Positions 8,217 through 18,526 of a stretch of 64,000 nt of DNA are shown piece after piece. The first letter of the stretch is position 1. Each line of letters begins with the position of its first letter. The stretch spans positions 1 through 64,000 of the forward strand of contig JBBQYA010000001.1 of assembly GCA_038209155.1 (NCBI GenBank). The letters are read 5' to 3'. Below the pieces are notes generated by a model that saw only the letters and a list, made by a program, of their open reading frames with translations, did no database searches and had not been told where the DNA came from. This stretch comes from JBBQYA01 sp038209155 (GTDB taxonomy: Bacteria > Bacteroidota > Bacteroidia > Sphingobacteriales > Sphingobacteriaceae). The position numbers were made by a program, and so were the translations under genes.

Positions 8217-11024
8217 TTGAGTTTCCAAGAATCAATTACAGAATCTATTTTGTATCCATCCATAAAAAAAAACTTTCTTTTACTTTTCTTTATCTGCTGC
8301 TTGCTTATTTCATTTTCTAGCTGCAAATCTAAGAAATATGGATTTGTAAAAAAAACCTACCATAATGTGACGGCAAGATATAATGGTTTGTTCAACGGAA
8401 AGATAAAACTTGCAGAAGGTATTGAAACTTTAAACTCGGATGTTATAGAAAATTATAACGAACCTCAAATGGTGATAAAACCATTAGATGTAGCCAAAGC
8501 AAAAAGTATTGGTACACTCATGGATAAGGTAATTGAGAAAGGTTCCTTAGTAATTCAAAGACATAAAAAAAGTAAATGGGTAGACGAATCTTATTTAATG
8601 GTTGGAAAAGCTTATTACCACAAAGCTGAATTTTATACCGCTTTAGAAACTTTTGAATTTGTTTACAGCACTTATAAAAAAAATCCTTCGCAGGTAGAAG
8701 CTTTAATTTGGATTGGTAAAACTTATATTCAGTTAGAAAAATATTCGCAAGCTCAAACTGCATTTGATCTTGCTAGCAGCATTATAGAGCTTGCCCCAAA
8801 AAAGAAAAAAGATTTATATGCTGCTTATTCTCAATATTATATTTCTACAGAAAATAGTACTGAAGCTATTTTTGAGTTAAACAAAGCCTTAGAAAGCAAA
8901 GGTGTTAGGAAAAAAGAGAAGATTAAATATCATTTAATTTTGGCTCAATTGTATGAAAAAGCCGGAAATAATGCTCTGGCAGTAGATGAATATAAGATGT
9001 TGAGCAAAATGAATGCTCCATACGAAATAGAATTTATTTCTAGTATGAATCAAGCTGCTTTATTTGATGGAGATAAAACTTCGGATGCAAGCATAGAAAA
9101 ACAATTAAATAAAATGCTTAAGGATAATAAAAACATAGATTTTAAAGATCAAATTTATTATGCTTTGGGAGGTATATCTATTAAAAAAGAAAAAATAGAC
9201 CAAGGTGTTTTACTGTACAAATTGTCTGTAGCATCCTCTACAAAAAACACCGATCAGAAAGCCTTATCTTATCTCAAATTAGCAGATATCTATTTCAATG
9301 AATTTTTTGATTATAAAGAAGCGAAAAATTATTACGACAGCACAGCAACATCTTTGAATCCAAATCATCCTTCCTATTCATTAGTAATGGCTAGAAAAAA
9401 CAATTTGGATAAATTAGTGAAAAATCTAAATGAAATAGTTTTACAAGATAGCTTACAAAAATTGGCATCATTACCAGAAATCGAAAGAGAAAAATTAATC
9501 AGTAAATTAATAAAACAAGAAAAAGAAGAACTGAGGTTGAAACAAGAGGAAAAAAAATTAGCCTTAGAAAATTTAAAATCGGAAGCAGCATTTGATTCTA
9601 ATCAAAAACAGGGAGAAGATCAAACTACTTTAGGCGATGCTGATGAGGCATTGTCTCGAGGAACAAAAAATTGGTATTTCTATAATCCTCAAGCAGTGGG
9701 TAGCGGATATAATGATTTTATTAGGTTGTGGGGAAGAAGAACATTAGAAGATAACTGGCGGAGAGTGAATAAAGAAAGTATTACAAGCTTGGAAACTGAA
9801 GATCCTGAAACTAATGATGAAAAAGTTGTCGATATAAAAGATAAAAAAACAAAGCTGTCAGAAGACGAAGCAGCAAAAATGAAATTTAAAAAAGCCATTC
9901 CTATTACCACAGCCCAACTTGATCAATCAAACAGAAGAATTGCAGAAGCTTATTTTAATTTAGGATCCTTGTACCGTGAACAATTCAATGATTATCCTGA
10001 ATCGGTTAAGAGTTTTGAAAAATTATTAGACAGATTTCCAATCAATCAATATACCATGCAATCTTTGTATACTTTATATCGATTAAATTTGGATATGAAA
10101 AATGCTAATCGAGCAGAATATTACAAAAACAAAATATTAACTGAATTTCCTAATTCCAACTTTGCTAGTATTATCAGAGATCCGGCTAAAAAGGATGGAA
10201 GATCTGCAAAAGAAAGTGAAGCAAATTCTTATTACGATAAAATATATACTGCATTTATCAAAAAAGATTATTCCACCGTTTTGCAACTGGAAGCTGATGT
10301 GGAAAATTTATTTCCTAAAACATCTTTGGCTCCGAAATTTGCTTATTTAAAAGCAATGACCATTGGAAAAACACAACCTGTATCTGCTTTTGAAACAGCG
10401 TTAACCAGTATTACAACTAATTTCCCAACAGATCCAGTAAGTGATTTGGCAAAAAACACATTAGCTTACATTGCTGGTCATAAAAAAGAATTAGAATCTC
10501 CTTTGTATTTGCAAAGAAATAATCCGGGAGTTAATTATGTATCAATAGAAAAAACTAGCATTGCACCAGATAATTTAAGTTTAGAAAATTCAAAAGCTGT
10601 CAGTAAAGAGAGCAAAAACCCGACAGGCGATGATGCAGATTATGTAGATAAAGAATCCAATTCCAATAGTATTTTCAAGCAAAATGATTCTATTCCTCAT
10701 TTTTTTGCCATTGCAGTTTTTGATACTATTCAAAATTTAAATAGTACTCGCCTTGCTTTATCTAATTTTAATAAACGATATTTTGCAGCTAAATTATTGA
10801 AAAACCAAACTTCGGCAGATGTAAAAGGGTTTCAATTAGTTTATGTTAAAGAATTTAAAAACAAAGAAGAAGCCGATCTTTATTTTTTAAAAATACTAGA
10901 GAACAAAAACTCGGTATTAACTTTGTCAGAAGAAAAGTATCAACTATTTGTGATATCAGATTCTAACTTAAAATTACTGAAATCTAGGACAGAAGTTGAT
11001 CAATATTTGGCATTCTACAATTAG
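8217..11024 (+). CDS. porW: T9SS periplasmic lipoprotein, PorW/SprE type (TPR)
   Basis: A 935-residue lipoprotein with signal peptide and lipobox LISFSSC (Cys36 from the first start). The stretch after it (YHNVTARYNGLFNG) is characteristic of the SprE/PorW family. TPR-like helices follow at about 120-270 and 570-720, with a charged Lys/Glu-rich linker near 425-470. In F. johnsoniae SprE and in P. gingivalis PorW are needed for type IX secretion. The start is a TTG. A second TTG at 8250 would give a compact signal peptide (MYPSIKKNFLLLFF) and a longer leader from the promoter, so the start is uncertain. PBP1A follows after 12 bases. Confidence 0.85.
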   Translation: MSFQESITESILYPSIKKNFLLLFFICCLLISFSSCKSKKYGFVKKTYHNVTARYNGLFNGKIKLAEGIETLNSDVIENYNEPQMVIKPLDVAKAKSIGTLMDKVIEKGSLVIQRHKKSKWVDESYLMVGKAYYHKAEFYTALETFEFVYSTYKKNPSQVEALIWIGKTYIQLEKYSQAQTAFDLASSIIELAPKKKKDLYAAYSQYYISTENSTEAIFELNKALESKGVRKKEKIKYHLILAQLYEKAGNNALAVDEYKMLSKMNAPYEIEFISSMNQAALFDGDKTSDASIEKQLNKMLKDNKNIDFKDQIYYALGGISIKKEKIDQGVLLYKLSVASSTKNTDQKALSYLKLADIYFNEFFDYKEAKNYYDSTATSLNPNHPSYSLVMARKNNLDKLVKNLNEIVLQDSLQKLASLPEIEREKLISKLIKQEKEELRLKQEEKKLALENLKSEAAFDSNQKQGEDQTTLGDADEALSRGTKNWYFYNPQAVGSGYNDFIRLWGRRTLEDNWRRVNKESITSLETEDPETNDEKVVDIKDKKTKLSEDEAAKMKFKKAIPITTAQLDQSNRRIAEAYFNLGSLYREQFNDYPESVKSFEKLLDRFPINQYTMQSLYTLYRLNLDMKNANRAEYYKNKILTEFPNSNFASIIRDPAKKDGRSAKESEANSYYDKIYTAFIKKDYSTVLQLEADVENLFPKTSLAPKFAYLKAMTIGKTQPVSAFETALTSITTNFPTDPVSDLAKNTLAYIAGHKKELESPLYLQRNNPGVNYVSIEKTSIAPDNLSLENSKAVSKESKNPTGDDADYVDKESNSNSIFKQNDSIPHFFAIAVFDTIQNLNSTRLALSNFNKRYFAAKLLKNQTSADVKGFQLVYVKEFKNKEEADLYFLKILENKNSVLTLSEEKYQLFVISDSNLKLLKSRTEVDQYLAFYN

Positions 11025-11036
11025 ACAAACCCATAA

Positions 11037-13253
11037 ATGGTTCAGAAAAACAATTTGAATAGTGGTGATATCAGCCGTTATTTAAAAAGATTTTGGTTTC
11101 TTATTATCTCTTTTTTTAGTTTAATCGGTTTACTTTTTCTCTTAGTCGCCTTTGGAGTTTTCGGCAAATTACCTTCTTTTGAAGAGTTAGAGAATCCAAA
11201 AAGCAGTTTAGCATCCGAGGTAATTTCTGAAGATGGAATTATTTTGGGAACTTATTATTACCAAAATAGATCCAATTCCAATTACGAAGAAATATCTCCT
11301 AATTTGGTAAATGCCTTAGTTTCTACAGAAGACAAGCGTTTTTACGATCATTCTGGAATTGATTTTCGACGAACGCTTACCTCTGCTATTTATACCATGT
11401 TTGGAAATAAACAAGGTGGAAGTACAATTACTCAACAGCTTGCATTAAATCTTTTCTCGGAAAGAGCAAGAAATCCGTTTAAAAGAATCATACAGAAAAT
11501 TCAAGAATGGATTATTGCGATTCGATTAGAAAAAAACTACACCAAAGACGAAATCATAAAAATATACTTAAACACTGTTCCTTTTGGTAGCAATGCATTT
11601 GGAATAAAATCAGCAGCAAAAACTTTTTTTAATAAAACCCCCGATAAATTAACAATTGAAGAATCAGCTTTATTAATTGGAGTTTTGAATGCTCCTTCTT
11701 TTTATTCACCAATCAGGAATCCAGAACGGGCTTTAGAAAAAAGAAATGTTGTTTTACGTTTGATGAACAAAAACGACAAAATAACAGACGAAGAATATAA
11801 AGAACTTAGTGCAAAACCGCTCACCTTATTCTTTTCGAAATCTGATCATAATGAAGGTTTAGCTACCTATTTCAGAGAACATCTCCGATTAGAATTAATT
11901 AAATTATTAAAAGAATCGGAATACGTAAAGCCAAACGGTGAAAAATATGATTTGTATAGAGATGGTTTAAAAGTATATACAACGATCAATTCCAAAATGC
12001 AAAATTATGCTGAGGAAGCTATTCGTGAGCATATCAAAAAATTGCAATCTCAATTTAATGAACATTGGAAAGGAAGAGAACCTTGGGGAACTAATTTGGA
12101 TGTAATAAATTTAGGTAAAAAAAGATCGGATCGCTACAAAGAATTAAAAGAAGCTGGGTTGAGTAATGCAGAAATTGATCAATCTTTTGCTACAAAAATC
12201 CCTATGCAACTATTTTCTTGGGCTGGTGATAAGGACACCGTTATGTCCCCAATGGATTCTATTAAGTATTATAAAAAATTACTTCGCTCAAGTATTATGT
12301 CTATGGATCCAAAGACAGGTCAAATTAAAACTTGGGTTGGAGGTGTTGATTATGAATATTTTAAGTACGATCAAGTAGTTGGACAAAGACAACCAGGTTC
12401 AACCTTCAAACCATTTGTATATGCTGTGGCTGTAGATAATGGATGGTCTCCTTGTTTTTCGGCACCCAATGTTCCGGTTAAATTTGACGATTATCCAGAT
12501 TGGAATCCACAGAATTACGATGGAAAAACGGGTGGAACTGTTACCTTAAAGTACGGCCTAGCCAATTCTATGAACAATGTTGTATTGTATTTAATCAAAC
12601 AGATTGGCTCAAAACCAGTGGCAGAATTAGCCGCTAAAATGGGAATTCGATCCAAAATAGACCCTTATCCATCTATTGCTTTGGGAGTAAGTGATGTTTC
12701 ACTTTATGATATGGTTGGTGCTTATGGAACGTTCGCCAACAAAGGTTTATGGACCGAACCGACTTATTTAACCAGAATTGAAGATAAAAATGGAAATGTA
12801 ATTTATGATCGGTTTCCAAAAAGAGTGACTGCATTAAATGAAAAAACTGCTTATATCATGCTAGATATGATGAAAGGTGTAACAACTTTTGGTACTGGTG
12901 TAAGATTAAGAGGTCCATCTTACAGAATTCCTTATCCAATAGCTGGAAAAACAGGAACAACCCAAGAAAATTCTGATGGTTGGTTTATTGGAATTACCCC
13001 GGACTTAGTTTCTGGTGTTTGGACAGGTTGTGAAGATCGATCGGTACATTTTAGATCAACCAATTTAGGTCAAGGATCTAATTCTGCTTTACCTGTTTGG
13101 GCTATATTTATGAAAAAAGTATATGAAGATCCTACATTAAAAATATCAAAAGGAGATTTTGAAATACCTAAGGACGGTGTTCCGCCAGAATTAGATTGCT
13201 CTAGATATGTAAAACCAGAAACTACTTTGGAAGAAAAGGGTTTAGAGTTTTAA
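11037..13253 (+). CDS. Penicillin-binding protein 1A (bifunctional glycosyltransferase/transpeptidase)
   Basis: A class A PBP of 738 residues that polymerises and cross-links peptidoglycan. It has a membrane anchor at 19-42 and a GT51 glycosyltransferase domain with catalytic Glu98 in STEDKRFYDH and GGSTITQQLALN. The transpeptidase domain has Ser455 and Lys458 in GSTFKPF, SMN at 511-513 and KTG at 638-640. All catalytic motifs are intact. It is second in the operon porW-PBP1A-uvrC, with gaps of 12 and 10 bases. Confidence 0.95.
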   Translation: MVQKNNLNSGDISRYLKRFWFLIISFFSLIGLLFLLVAFGVFGKLPSFEELENPKSSLASEVISEDGIILGTYYYQNRSNSNYEEISPNLVNALVSTEDKRFYDHSGIDFRRTLTSAIYTMFGNKQGGSTITQQLALNLFSERARNPFKRIIQKIQEWIIAIRLEKNYTKDEIIKIYLNTVPFGSNAFGIKSAAKTFFNKTPDKLTIEESALLIGVLNAPSFYSPIRNPERALEKRNVVLRLMNKNDKITDEEYKELSAKPLTLFFSKSDHNEGLATYFREHLRLELIKLLKESEYVKPNGEKYDLYRDGLKVYTTINSKMQNYAEEAIREHIKKLQSQFNEHWKGREPWGTNLDVINLGKKRSDRYKELKEAGLSNAEIDQSFATKIPMQLFSWAGDKDTVMSPMDSIKYYKKLLRSSIMSMDPKTGQIKTWVGGVDYEYFKYDQVVGQRQPGSTFKPFVYAVAVDNGWSPCFSAPNVPVKFDDYPDWNPQNYDGKTGGTVTLKYGLANSMNNVVLYLIKQIGSKPVAELAAKMGIRSKIDPYPSIALGVSDVSLYDMVGAYGTFANKGLWTEPTYLTRIEDKNGNVIYDRFPKRVTALNEKTAYIMLDMMKGVTTFGTGVRLRGPSYRIPYPIAGKTGTTQENSDGWFIGITPDLVSGVWTGCEDRSVHFRSTNLGQGSNSALPVWAIFMKKVYEDPTLKISKGDFEIPKDGVPPELDCSRYVKPETTLEEKGLEF

Positions 13254-13263
13254 GCTTGTCGCC

Positions 13264-15084
13264 ATGTCAGAATCTTTTGATTACAAAACCTTATTAGGAA
13301 AAATCCCACATAAACCAGGTGTTTACCAGTTTTATGATAGTGCTGATGTTTTAATTTATATTGGAAAAGCAAAAGATTTAAAAAATAGAGTTACCTCTTA
13401 TTTCAATGCTCAAGATCAAGGTTGGTCAAATCATAAAACCAGAGTTTTGGTTAGGCATATTCGAAATATCACATTTACCATAGTCGATACTGAAATAGAT
13501 GCATGGTTATTAGAGAATAGTTTAATAAAAAAACATCAGCCGAGATACAATATTTTATTAAAAGATGATAAAACTTATCCATCAATCATCATTAAAAACG
13601 AAAGATTTCCACGTGTTTTTTGGACAAGAACAATTGTAAAAGATGGCAGTACCTACTTCGGACCGTATGCATCCGTTGGAATGATGCATATTATTTTAGA
13701 CTTAATAAGAGGCTTGTTTCCATTGAGAAATTGCTCTTATTTATTAAGTGAAGAGAATGTGAAAGCAGGAAAATTTAAAGTTTGTTTAGAATATCAAATT
13801 GGAAATTGTAAAGGACCTTGTCAAGATTTACAATCAGAAGAAGAGTATAATGAAAACATAAATATTATCAAGAATATTTTAAAAGGAAATTTAAACCAAG
13901 CTAAACAAAAACTCACTGCTGAGTTAAATTTCGCTATTTCTGATCTAAAATTTGAGAAAGCTCATTATCTAAATAAAAAATTAGACATGCTTGCTAAGTA
14001 CCAAAGTAAATCTACGATCGTAAATCCATCTTTGACTGATATTGATGTTTTCGCCATAAGTTCTGATGAAAAACATGCTTTTATTAATTATCTAAAAGTT
14101 GTGAACGGAACTGTAAACCAGACTCAAACGATAGAAGTAAAAAAGAAACTGGATGAGAGCGATGAGGAAATTTTAGTTTTCGCAATTGCAGATTTTAGAT
14201 TGCGATTTGAGAGCACTTCCAAAGAAATTATTGTTCCATTTGAAATTGAATTAGCAGAACAAAAATTAAATATTACCATTCCGAAAATGGGAGATAAAAA
14301 AAGCCTTTTGGATTTGTCATTCAAAAATGTCAACTTCTTTAAAAAGGAACGATTAGAACAATATGAAAAGCTAAATCCTGATTTAAGAACTGAACGGCTG
14401 CTAACTCAAATGAAAAATGATTTGCAACTCACTGAGTTGCCTATTCATATTGAATGTTTTGATAATTCGAATTTTCAAGGTAATTATCCAGTGTCTGCAA
14501 TGGTTGTTTTCAAAAATGCCCAACCCTCAAAAAAGGAATATCGGCATTACAATGTAAAAACTGTAGAAGGCCCAAATGACTTTGCAACGATGGAGGAAGT
14601 GGTTTATAGAAGATACAAACGTCTTTTAGAAGAAGATTCCCCTTTACCACAATTAATTTTGATAGATGGTGGCAAGGGTCAATTATCGTCTGCATTGAAG
14701 AGTTTAGAAATTTTAGGAATAAGTAATAAAGTTGCCATAATTGGTATTGCAAAAAGGTTAGAAGAAATCTATTATCCGCACGATTCAGTACCCTTATATC
14801 TTGATAAAAAATCTGAAACACTGCATATTCTCCAACAATTAAGAGATGAGGCTCACAGATTCGGAATTACTTTTCATCGAAAAAAACGAGATAAAGGAAC
14901 TTTAGTGACTGAATTGGATAAAATAGAAGGAATTGGGCCAAAAACTGCTTCCAAATTATTGACTTACTTTAAATCGGTAAAAAAAATAAAAGAGTTAAAA
15001 GTAGAAGAGTTAAGAGAAATAATAGAGCCGAAAAAAGCCGAGGTTGTTTTCAATTACTTTGAAAAACAAAAAAGTGCTATTTAA
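13264..15084 (+). CDS. uvrC: Excinuclease ABC subunit C
   Basis: The dual-incision nuclease of nucleotide excision repair, 606 residues. The N-terminal GIY-YIG nuclease shows GVYQFYDSADVLIYIGKAKD. A cysteine cluster (RNCSYLL...GNCKGPC) follows, with a UVR-type segment around 200-235. The RNase H-like nuclease begins at IECFDNSNFQGNYPV. A helix-hairpin-helix end (IEGIGPKTASKLLTYF) completes the protein. It is likely co-transcribed with PBP1A and ends before a bidirectional terminator. Confidence 0.97.
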   Translation: MSESFDYKTLLGKIPHKPGVYQFYDSADVLIYIGKAKDLKNRVTSYFNAQDQGWSNHKTRVLVRHIRNITFTIVDTEIDAWLLENSLIKKHQPRYNILLKDDKTYPSIIIKNERFPRVFWTRTIVKDGSTYFGPYASVGMMHIILDLIRGLFPLRNCSYLLSEENVKAGKFKVCLEYQIGNCKGPCQDLQSEEEYNENINIIKNILKGNLNQAKQKLTAELNFAISDLKFEKAHYLNKKLDMLAKYQSKSTIVNPSLTDIDVFAISSDEKHAFINYLKVVNGTVNQTQTIEVKKKLDESDEEILVFAIADFRLRFESTSKEIIVPFEIELAEQKLNITIPKMGDKKSLLDLSFKNVNFFKKERLEQYEKLNPDLRTERLLTQMKNDLQLTELPIHIECFDNSNFQGNYPVSAMVVFKNAQPSKKEYRHYNVKTVEGPNDFATMEEVVYRRYKRLLEEDSPLPQLILIDGGKGQLSSALKSLEILGISNKVAIIGIAKRLEEIYYPHDSVPLYLDKKSETLHILQQLRDEAHRFGITFHRKKRDKGTLVTELDKIEGIGPKTASKLLTYFKSVKKIKELKVEELREIIEPKKAEVVFNYFEKQKSAI

Positions 15085-15181
15085 AAAATCATCAAATTGA
15101 TTTTAAGAATTTTTGTACAAATAAAAAAGCTTAGCCACTAATTTTACTAATTGTCACAAATAAAAATGGGAAAGATGTAAT

Positions 15182-15209
15182 AAAAAAACCCGCTAAAAGC
15201 GGGTTTTCA
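15182..15209. terminator. Bidirectional intrinsic terminator between uvrC and gldN
   Basis: CCCGCT (15189-15194) and AGCGGG (15198-15203) form a perfect stem with an AAA loop, flanked by an A run on the left and T run on the right. It therefore serves both convergent operons. Confidence 0.85.
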
Positions 15210-15227
15210 ATATAATTTTTTTAAGAA

Positions 15228-16061
15228 TTAATATTCCCAAAGATCATGTTCATAATTGATCAAGTATTCTTTAAGTCTTTGAGCTTCGTACAAAGCATCG
15301 ATTCCTTGTGAGTAATCTTCAATACGATTATCTTGAGCATTAGACATTTTTGTAATGTAACTATTGAATAATCTTTTTACAAAAACATCGTCAAAACTTA
15401 ATTGAGCTGCATCATTTGCACGATTAAATACTTCTGCATTTACCAAAACGTTTCTAGCTTCTGGAAAATATACCCAAAACATTGGAGTTTCATCAACCAC
15501 TTCACCACCAGTATTTCTCAATTTGTAAATTGGAGCAATTCCAATAATTCTTGGTTGGAATTCGCCTCTTTGCTTATCAAAAATCCAATCTTCCTTTAAA
15601 CGATACTTAACAATATCATCTCTATTGAATTCTTTAGAATAAACCTGATAAGTAGTTGCACCAGTGTTTGGATCTACCACTGGAATCGTGTCAGACCCTC
15701 CTCCTATAGAAGCTACCGCTTCTGCAGTCATAGGAACTTTAAACTCATCACCATTGTCATTATTTCTGGCATTGGCGACTGGACTGTAGGCAGTTAACTC
15801 TCCTGCTATAACAGCATTCATTAGAATATCACTTAATCTTGCTTGAGGATGATTCAATGGTTGATTCATCTTTTCTCTCAAATCAATTTCTCTCCAAACA
15901 CGCTTTGTCCACATTACATCTGCCTCTCTCAAATAAGGATAAGAAGTAACTTTTGACGAAATCACATTTGTCTTTTCGAAAACACCATCAATAGGTGGAG
16001 TTTGAGCGAAGGCACTACCAACCGATAGGATCAATAATGCTGAACTAGCTAAAAACTTCAT
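15228..16061 (-). CDS. gldN: T9SS/gliding protein GldN
   Basis: A 277-residue exported protein (signal peptide ending SAFAQ) with the GldN/PorN pattern: DADVMWTKRVWREIDLREKM-type region near residues 48-66, then the HPQARLSDILMNAV and IVKYRLKEDWIFDKQRGE segments. GldN forms the periplasmic ring with GldK under the outer membrane. Last gene of the operon, 18 bases after gldM and before a strong terminator. Confidence 0.95.
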   Translation of the reverse strand: MKFLASSALLILSVGSAFAQTPPIDGVFEKTNVISSKVTSYPYLREADVMWTKRVWREIDLREKMNQPLNHPQARLSDILMNAVIAGELTAYSPVANARNNDNGDEFKVPMTAEAVASIGGGSDTIPVVDPNTGATTYQVYSKEFNRDDIVKYRLKEDWIFDKQRGEFQPRIIGIAPIYKLRNTGGEVVDETPMFWVYFPEARNVLVNAEVFNRANDAAQLSFDDVFVKRLFNSYITKMSNAQDNRIEDYSQGIDALYEAQRLKEYLINYEHDLWEY

Positions 16062-16079
16062 TTTACTTTTTTTTAATTT

Positions 16080-17618
16080 CTACTGTACGTTAATAACAAT
16101 TCCACTTTTCAATCTTCTATTACGACCATCAGGTCCTCGAGCAGTAATTTCATCAAATAATACTTTATCTTTTGCACCAACTCCTGATAATGCATTACTC
16201 ATTTCTGGAGTAAAATATGCACTACTTGACTGAAGTCTAACTGCATCTTGACGTTGTTTTACGACCGTCATATTAAATCCTGTAACTGCATAACGAACAT
16301 CGAAATCGAAATTTTCTAAATCTGCAATTACTCCCTTTTGCACTCTTAAAGCTCCTGCACTTAAATTTCCTGTTGCTATTCCTCCTACTTTTGCAATTGG
16401 ATCTGGAATAGATTTTACTCTATATTCTTTTCCACCTAATTTTGCAATTGATCCTGGCTTTAATTCAGCAGATACATTTATAAAAACTTTAGGGCCAGAG
16501 GCATCTGTTACTCTTACAATATAACTTCCGTTTGATCCTGATAATGATCCTGCACTAATTCCTGCTCTGATTTTTTCTTTTTGAACGCCTGGTCCAGATA
16601 TAGTTACTGGATTATCTACTCCAATGTAGAAAACATTCATTTTATCAGCGGATACAGTAGCTGTTGGGGATGCAACTTGATAGCTCTGTTCGAACTTATA
16701 ATCCTTAACACTTCCGTCAGGGCTTTTAACTTTTATTACTCCTCCCCAATTGAATAAACCTTCTTTTGTGGTTGAGCCTGAATATTTACCTTTTCCATTT
16801 TCAACTTTCAATTTACTTCCTCCAATATAAATTTCTGGAGCTTGAGTAGAACTAGAAGCTGTTAAAAATACATCAGCTGTATATTCCTGACCAACTAATA
16901 CATAACTAGTAGGCGCAACAACAGTAGCTTCTAATTGATCAAATTTGAAATCTTGAGCATCTATAGATTTTAATAAATACGTAAGCATTTCACTTTTCGC
17001 ATTTTCTGCATCTGTTTGTATTTTAGATAATAAAGTTACAGCAGCGGTAACTGGAACGGCCTCAAACTGATACGATTCCCAACTTCTTGCCAATCCTTCT
17101 TTTCCTGCTGGAGGATCTACTGCATTTAAACTAAAGTTAATGCCCGCTTGATCTTTTGCATCTGCAAGAGCAATAAGCTTTTTCCTGGTATCAAGAATTT
17201 TTGCTTTTAACTCCGCACCTTTACCTTTTGTTACCATCATTTCTGCTGAAATGTCCAAATTTTGGCGATCCTTTAAATCGTTGTTTTCCTCAGGATCTCT
17301 TCCACCTGCTTCCTTAATCATGTCCTCCTTAATTTGACCTACATAGCTAGTTAATTCCTCGCCATATTGCTTAGCTAATTTTGCTTTATCATAGAAGGGT
17401 TTAGTTTTAGTAGCATTATTTTTCATGGCAGACTCGAATGCATCCATGGTTAGATTGTTTTTTTGTGCAAAATTTCCAGTGGTATTTTCTAATCCGTCAT
17501 TTACTAATTTGAAGGCATTCAGTACTTCATTACTCACATTCAATGCTAGCATTGCTGTAAGTACAAGGTACATCATACCTATCATTTTTTGCCTTGGTGA
17601 TTCTTTTCCGCCAGCCAT
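16080..17618 (-). CDS. gldM: T9SS motor/periplasmic stalk protein GldM
   Basis: 512 residues. The start MAGGKESPRQKMIGMMYLVL with one membrane helix (about 12-30) and LNVSNEVLNAFKLVNDGL is the GldM signature. The long periplasmic part contains the four stacked domains known for GldM/PorM. Its membrane helix pairs with GldL to form the proton-driven motor, and its far end contacts the GldK/GldN ring. It lies 47 bases after gldL. Confidence 0.96.
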   Translation of the reverse strand: MAGGKESPRQKMIGMMYLVLTAMLALNVSNEVLNAFKLVNDGLENTTGNFAQKNNLTMDAFESAMKNNATKTKPFYDKAKLAKQYGEELTSYVGQIKEDMIKEAGGRDPEENNDLKDRQNLDISAEMMVTKGKGAELKAKILDTRKKLIALADAKDQAGINFSLNAVDPPAGKEGLARSWESYQFEAVPVTAAVTLLSKIQTDAENAKSEMLTYLLKSIDAQDFKFDQLEATVVAPTSYVLVGQEYTADVFLTASSSTQAPEIYIGGSKLKVENGKGKYSGSTTKEGLFNWGGVIKVKSPDGSVKDYKFEQSYQVASPTATVSADKMNVFYIGVDNPVTISGPGVQKEKIRAGISAGSLSGSNGSYIVRVTDASGPKVFINVSAELKPGSIAKLGGKEYRVKSIPDPIAKVGGIATGNLSAGALRVQKGVIADLENFDFDVRYAVTGFNMTVVKQRQDAVRLQSSSAYFTPEMSNALSGVGAKDKVLFDEITARGPDGRNRRLKSGIVINVQ

Positions 17619-17665
17619 ATTAATTTAAAAATTTATTTAGTGAGATGTATGTGGACTGTTGAAAA

Positions 17666-18466
17666 TTATTGAGCGCTTTTGTTACCGCCTGACATCGCAC
17701 TTAGCATATTGCCGTATACAGAATTAAGAGACGAAAGGTTTCTAGTAAGTTTAGCAACTTCTTCTTTGTATTGTTTAGAATCATTTAATGAGTCATTGAA
17801 GTTTTTCATAGTCTCACTTATGTTTCCATACATACTCTTAATCACTTTCATATGATTATTACTTTCTTGAAGTTCTAATTCATAAACTGCATTCAATGCA
17901 GATAAATTTTTGCCTAATTGAGAAACTTGCTCATGATAGTTTTTAGAATCTCCAGCAGTATTCCCTATTTCAGCTAATGAAGAAGTTGCTTTTGTGAAAG
18001 ACTCTCCTAAATTATGCATTGAAACTGTAGCTGATTTTACTTTTTCGTTAAATTCTTTGGTAGATGTGGATGCATCAGCAACATTAGATATTGCAGAAAC
18101 CTTATCTCCAAAAGTTCTTAGACCAACTCCTAAGCTTTGAATTAGTTCCGGACCAACCTTAGCATCTTCTAACATTTTGTCTAAACCTTGAGTTAACGAA
18201 CCTCCATTAGCTCCGACCGCTTTTTTCTGAACACTATGTCCGTCCATACCTGCTAATTCCGGATATACTAATGACCAATCTGGATCGATATTTGGCTTCT
18301 CGAAAGCAAAAATCAAGAAAATTATCGCCTCTACAGTTAAGCCTAGACCTAGCATAGCACCTGCACCGGGAAGGTGAAGAATTTTAAACATGGCTCCTAA
18401 GATAACGACTGATGCTCCCAGTGAATAAACTGTATTTAAGGTGAATTTGAACTTTTTAGCCTTCAT
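17666..18466 (-). CDS. gldL: T9SS motor protein GldL
   Basis: 266 residues with two membrane helices (about 12-31 and 36-54) and a cytoplasmic helical tail. The charged membrane residues that carry protons in GldL are present: Lys28 and His31 in FKILHLPG and Glu46 in GLTVEAI. Two tail repeats (NYHEQVSQLGKNLSALNAVY and QYKEEVAKLTRNLSSLNSVY) look alike, a helical repeat. With GldM it converts the proton gradient into motion for T9SS export and possibly gliding. Confidence 0.96.
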   Translation of the reverse strand: MKAKKFKFTLNTVYSLGASVVILGAMFKILHLPGAGAMLGLGLTVEAIIFLIFAFEKPNIDPDWSLVYPELAGMDGHSVQKKAVGANGGSLTQGLDKMLEDAKVGPELIQSLGVGLRTFGDKVSAISNVADASTSTKEFNEKVKSATVSMHNLGESFTKATSSLAEIGNTAGDSKNYHEQVSQLGKNLSALNAVYELELQESNNHMKVIKSMYGNISETMKNFNDSLNDSKQYKEEVAKLTRNLSSLNSVYGNMLSAMSGGNKSAQ

Positions 18467-18526
18467 TTTTAATTTTATTAATATTTAAAGTTTGGTTTAG
18501 TGTGTTATTTCTGTTTAATTTTTTTA

